From Bacteroidota bacterium (lineage in GTDB: Bacteria > Bacteroidota > Ignavibacteria > Ignavibacteriales > Ignavibacteriaceae): a DNA stretch of 8,018 bases. Every line of letters begins with the position of its first letter. The first letter of the stretch is position 1. The stretch is taken from the NCBI GenBank assembly GCA_030706105.1, contig JAUZPC010000120.1, positions 1-8,018 on the forward strand, given 5' to 3'. This document shows positions 5,511-8,018 of this stretch, one piece after another. The position numbers were made by a program, and so were the translations under genes. A model generated the notes under the pieces. That model saw nothing but the letters and a program-made list of their open reading frames with translations, had not been told where the DNA came from and did not search any database.

Positions 5511-6371
5511 ATGAAATATTTAATGTTACTGCTTGCTTTGTTTATTCCCTCACTACTTTTGGGACAAGTTAACTGGATGCCGTTAAATGTTGGGAATGAA
5601 TACCAATACAGGTATGATGATACTTCTTTCTCTTATAGTAAAATTATTAAAGATACTGTGGTCAATGGTAAAACTTATTATGATTTTACAAATATCATCC
5701 GCAATTTACCTGGTTATATCAGACAAGATAGCTTAGGTAATATTTATTCTTTAGCTTTGCGTTTTATGGATACTATGTATGTGTACCAACCGGAGTATTT
5801 GCTTGTACCTTTTAACGCAGCCCTAAATGATACATGGTTAATTGCAAGGCACAAGGAACTTTCGCAAGACGATATATATGGAAAGTGTACTATGTCTGAT
5901 TCATTAGATATTTATGGAAAAATAAGAAAGAGAATATGGGTTATTATTACTGAACCTGTATTGCCATGTTATTTCGATTTCTTGGATGGGATTGGAGTAT
6001 ATGGTTGGAGTGAACTTGACGGATATGGTAATTCCCTAAATTATGCAAAAATTAATGGAGTAACATATGGGACACTGACAGGCGTGAATGATAAGAAAGA
6101 AATAGTGTCAAAATTTAGTATGAATCAGAACTATCCTAATCCGTTTAATCCTAGTACAACTATAAATTACCAGATACCCAAAAGCGGTTTGGTTACTGTT
6201 AAAGTATTTGATATACTTGGTAACGAAGTTAAAACACTTGTAAATGAATATAAAGCTGCCGGCAATTACTCCATCAATTTTGATGCAGCAAAGCTGAGCG
6301 GAGGAGTTTATTTTTATAGAATTATTTCAGGTAATTATACTTTAAGCAAAAAAATGGTATTACTCAAATAA
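5511..6371 (+). CDS. Secreted protein with T9SS type A C-terminal sorting domain
   Basis: A 286-residue exported protein. Residues 1 to about 19 form a signal peptide (MKYLMLLLALFIPSLLLG, probable cleavage just before Q19). The body, about 20-200, starts with a WMPLNVGNEYQYRYDD segment of a kind seen in secreted proteins of related bacteria; it is rich in Tyr and Asp and probably beta-structured, and I cannot name its function. Residues 202-286 are a T9SS type A sorting domain (Por_Secre_tail type): NYPNPFNPSTTINY, then FDILGNEVKTLV, GGVYFYRI and a final basic SKKMVLLK. Proteins with this tail cross the inner membrane by Sec and the outer membrane by T9SS, where the tail is usually removed on attachment to the surface or release. 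A good ribosome-binding site and an inverted repeat lie upstream; the next gene is also a T9SS cargo, 125 bases away. Export route is secure by family knowledge; function is unknown. Confidence 0.88.
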   Translation: MKYLMLLLALFIPSLLLGQVNWMPLNVGNEYQYRYDDTSFSYSKIIKDTVVNGKTYYDFTNIIRNLPGYIRQDSLGNIYSLALRFMDTMYVYQPEYLLVPFNAALNDTWLIARHKELSQDDIYGKCTMSDSLDIYGKIRKRIWVIITEPVLPCYFDFLDGIGVYGWSELDGYGNSLNYAKINGVTYGTLTGVNDKKEIVSKFSMNQNYPNPFNPSTTINYQIPKSGLVTVKVFDILGNEVKTLVNEYKAAGNYSINFDAAKLSGGVYFYRIISGNYTLSKKMVLLK

Positions 6372-6441
6372 GTTCTAAGGTCGGATATTGTTATATATTT
6401 CTTTCAACTTGTATTAAGTTTGTAACTATGGAGTTTAGTTT

Positions 6442-6470
6442 TTCAAAATAAGTCTGTATTCATTTACAAT
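6442..6470 (+). promoter_or_regulatory. Possible sigma-70-type promoter of the repeat-protein gene
   Basis: TTCAAA at 6442-6447 and TACAAT at 6465-6470 are separated by 17 bases and lie 27 bases before the ATG at 6497. The match to the -35 box is only 4 of 6. In AT-rich DNA such pairs occur by chance, and this lineage may use other promoter consensuses, so this is a weak candidate. Confidence 0.25.
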
Positions 6471-6480
6471 AGTGCAGCAT

Positions 6481-6488
6481 AGGAAGGG
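6481..6488 (+). promoter_or_regulatory. Ribosome-binding site of the repeat-protein gene
   Basis: AGGAAGGG lies eight bases before the ATG at 6497, one of the strongest Shine-Dalgarno matches in the window, and supports that start. Confidence 0.65.
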
Positions 6489-6496
6489 TACCAGAT

Positions 6497-7984
6497 ATGA
6501 AATATTTTTACTTATTACTTCTTTGTCTTTTACTCTCTATTCATAGCGGGTATTCTCAAAATAGGTACAGCAGGTTTAATAATGGTCAATTAAATCAGGT
6601 CCCGGCAAAAGAAAAACTAAACTCCATAATTGAAAGAAACCAAAAAGCTGATATGCCTTATAAAACTAATGCTATTGCCAAAAAAGCAGCTATCGGCAGT
6701 TTTAGGCCGTATCAGACAGTTGAGGACGACAGTATAAGGATTACATATTCTTATGACAACAATGGAACTCCGCACACTGAAATTAGGGAAGATTGGTATA
6801 ATGGGGCTTGGGTTAAAAATTATCGTCAGACATTTACTTATGATGCAAATAACAACCTGCTGACACTGCTGTGGGAATCCTGGTATCAGGATAGTTGGAA
6901 TAATAACGTCAGGTGGACATATACTTATGACGGTAATGGGCACATGCTGACGGAATTGTACGAATCTTGGTCGGGAATAGACTGGCGGAATACTAAGAAG
7001 ATAATTTATGAATACGATCCATATGGAAATCTGCTTTCCGAAATTACTGCCATGTGGGCAGCCGGTGCCTGGATAAATTATGAAAAGAATAGTTATACCT
7101 ATGATAATAATAGAAACATGCTTACCTATTTATATCAGGAATGGACGAACAACGGTTGGGATAATTTATCACAGGATATATTTACTTATACGGCAGGTAA
7201 TAAAATAGCGACTCGTATATATGAAGAATGGGAGGACGGCGGCTGGGTTAATTACTCGAGAACTACTTATGCTTACAACAGTAACGGAAAAGTAGATAAT
7301 TATATAATGGAAGAGTGGTCGAATTTTGCCTGGGCTAATGTCGGAAAAATTTCATATACCTATAATGGAAGCGGCCACACAACTCTTATGCTGGCAGAGC
7401 AATGGACTGGCGGCTCATGGCTGCCATATTTCCGATCAACCTATTCCTATAATAATAATTGGGGATTGCTTTCAGATATCAGGGAAATGTATAATAGTAA
7501 CAATTGGATTAATTTTATAAAAGCTGCATATACATATGATGGTGATAATAATGCAATTAAAGGAGAGTCATTTAAATGGTCAAATAATAATTGGGTGAGT
7601 ACGCATGGCCAATTAAATATGGAATACAATAATGCAAATGATACTTTATCTTTTAATGCCTCTGCCATAACAGCTTCTTATCTGCACGTTTCGGGTGTAA
7701 ACGAAAATCAATCTATGGTTAAAGATTATTATTTGTCACAGAATTTCCCGAATCCATTTAACCCTGCCACAACTATTAAATATGAGTTTCCGCATAATGG
7801 TTTTGTCAGTATTAAGATTTATGATGTTCTTGGAAATGAAATTAAAACTCTTGTAAACGAATATAAATCTGCCGGCAAGTATGAAACCGTATTTGATGCG
7901 CAGGGATTAAGCAGTGGTATTTATATTTATAAAATCTATTCCGGCTTAGGCACACTAAGTAAAAAGATGCTATTAATTAAGTAG
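6497..7984 (+). CDS. Secreted 29-residue-repeat protein with T9SS type A sorting domain
   Basis: A 495-residue exported protein. Residues 1 to about 20 are a signal peptide (MKYFYLLLLCLLLSIHSGYS, probable cleavage before Q21), followed by a basic, low-complexity linker to about 83. Residues 84-373 are ten consecutive repeats of exactly 29 residues with no insertion or deletion. Within each unit Tyr at position 3 and Trp at position 22 are invariant, position 1 is Tyr or Phe, position 17 is Trp in nine units (Tyr in the ninth), and Glu at 15 and Asn at 24 each occur in seven. The start of each unit (YTYDxNG) recalls YD/Rhs-type repeats, but the period and the two Trp positions differ. Residues about 412-495 are a T9SS type A tail (QNFPNPFNPATTIKY ... 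SKKMLLIK). The protein probably ends up on the cell surface or outside, perhaps binding glycans or partners; this is inference. Its tail is closely similar to that of the preceding gene. Confidence 0.88.
   Translation: MKYFYLLLLCLLLSIHSGYSQNRYSRFNNGQLNQVPAKEKLNSIIERNQKADMPYKTNAIAKKAAIGSFRPYQTVEDDSIRITYSYDNNGTPHTEIREDWYNGAWVKNYRQTFTYDANNNLLTLLWESWYQDSWNNNVRWTYTYDGNGHMLTELYESWSGIDWRNTKKIIYEYDPYGNLLSEITAMWAAGAWINYEKNSYTYDNNRNMLTYLYQEWTNNGWDNLSQDIFTYTAGNKIATRIYEEWEDGGWVNYSRTTYAYNSNGKVDNYIMEEWSNFAWANVGKISYTYNGSGHTTLMLAEQWTGGSWLPYFRSTYSYNNNWGLLSDIREMYNSNNWINFIKAAYTYDGDNNAIKGESFKWSNNNWVSTHGQLNMEYNNANDTLSFNASAITASYLHVSGVNENQSMVKDYYLSQNFPNPFNPATTIKYEFPHNGFVSIKIYDVLGNEIKTLVNEYKSAGKYETVFDAQGLSSGIYIYKIYSGLGTLSKKMLLIK
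6746..7615 (+). repeat. Ten tandem 87-bp units encoding 29-residue repeats
   Basis: The region is exactly 10 x 87 bases, starting at the Tyr codon at 6746. Units begin at 6746, 6833, 6920, 7007, 7094, 7181, 7268, 7355, 7442 and 7529. Periodicity is clear in the protein but the DNA of the units is considerably diverged, so the repeats are old and held by selection on spacing rather than recently duplicated. A degenerate remnant (MEYNNANDT), shifted by one residue, follows the tenth unit. Confidence 0.9.
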
Positions 7985-7990
7985 ATATAA

Positions 7991-8018
7991 AAAAAGGCAG
8001 CCCGGCTATAAAGTCAGG
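7991..8018 (+). terminator. Probable terminator, cut by the window edge
   Basis: Seven bases after the TAG an A-run leads into GGCAGCC (7996-8002), and the window ends in CAGG, which could begin the complementary GGCTGCC arm. The same arrangement (A-run then a GGC-rich arm) occurs at the folD terminator. The second arm and U-tract would lie outside the window, so this is an inference. Confidence 0.35.

Noticed and set aside
6406..6420. AACTT/AAGTT mini-hairpin between the two T9SS cargo genes as a terminator
   Set aside because: The stem is only five A/T-rich pairs and no U-tract follows.
6746..7615. Regular 87-bp periodicity as a CRISPR array
   Set aside because: The units form one open reading frame, their DNA is diverged, and there is no conserved short repeat with unique spacers.

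Overview
The window looks like chromosomal DNA from a member of the Bacteroidota/Chlorobi supergroup, most likely an Ignavibacteria-type organism. Three things suggest this: AT-rich composition, weak or absent Shine-Dalgarno sites in front of several genes, and two secreted proteins ending in type IX secretion (T9SS) type A sorting domains of the 'QNxPNPFNPxTTIxY' kind common in that group. The lineage is inferred from style, not from a marker gene.

Layout. (1) Bases 1-463, plus strand: the Fis-type DNA-binding tail of a sigma-54-dependent (NtrC-family) regulator, followed one base after its stop by a HIT-family nucleotide hydrolase. (2) Bases 464-770: a non-coding gap with a short AT-rich tandem repeat and, at its right end, a clear intrinsic terminator serving the minus-strand genes. 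(3) Bases 771-3462, minus strand: a tight three-gene run read in the order YmdB-like metallophosphoesterase, beta-class DNA amino-methyltransferase, folD. Gaps are 5 and 20 bases. (4) Bases 3463-3656: a divergent intergenic region with a hairpin/operator-like inverted repeat. (5) Bases 3657-5360, plus strand: a DEDDh exonuclease fused to a UvrC/Cho-like GIY-YIG nuclease, likely in DNA repair. (6) Bases 5361-7984, plus strand: two secreted T9SS cargo proteins in tandem. The second contains ten consecutive repeats of exactly 29 residues. The window ends in what looks like the first half of another terminator.

Most genes are recognisable housekeeping or surface-protein types, and I see no mobile element, CRISPR array, tRNA or rRNA. 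The points most worth a second look are the solitary DNA methyltransferase lodged between ymdB and folD, the indel-free 29-residue repeat protein, the exonuclease-nuclease fusion, and inverted repeats in two promoter regions. I do not see convincing evidence of a wholly new system.
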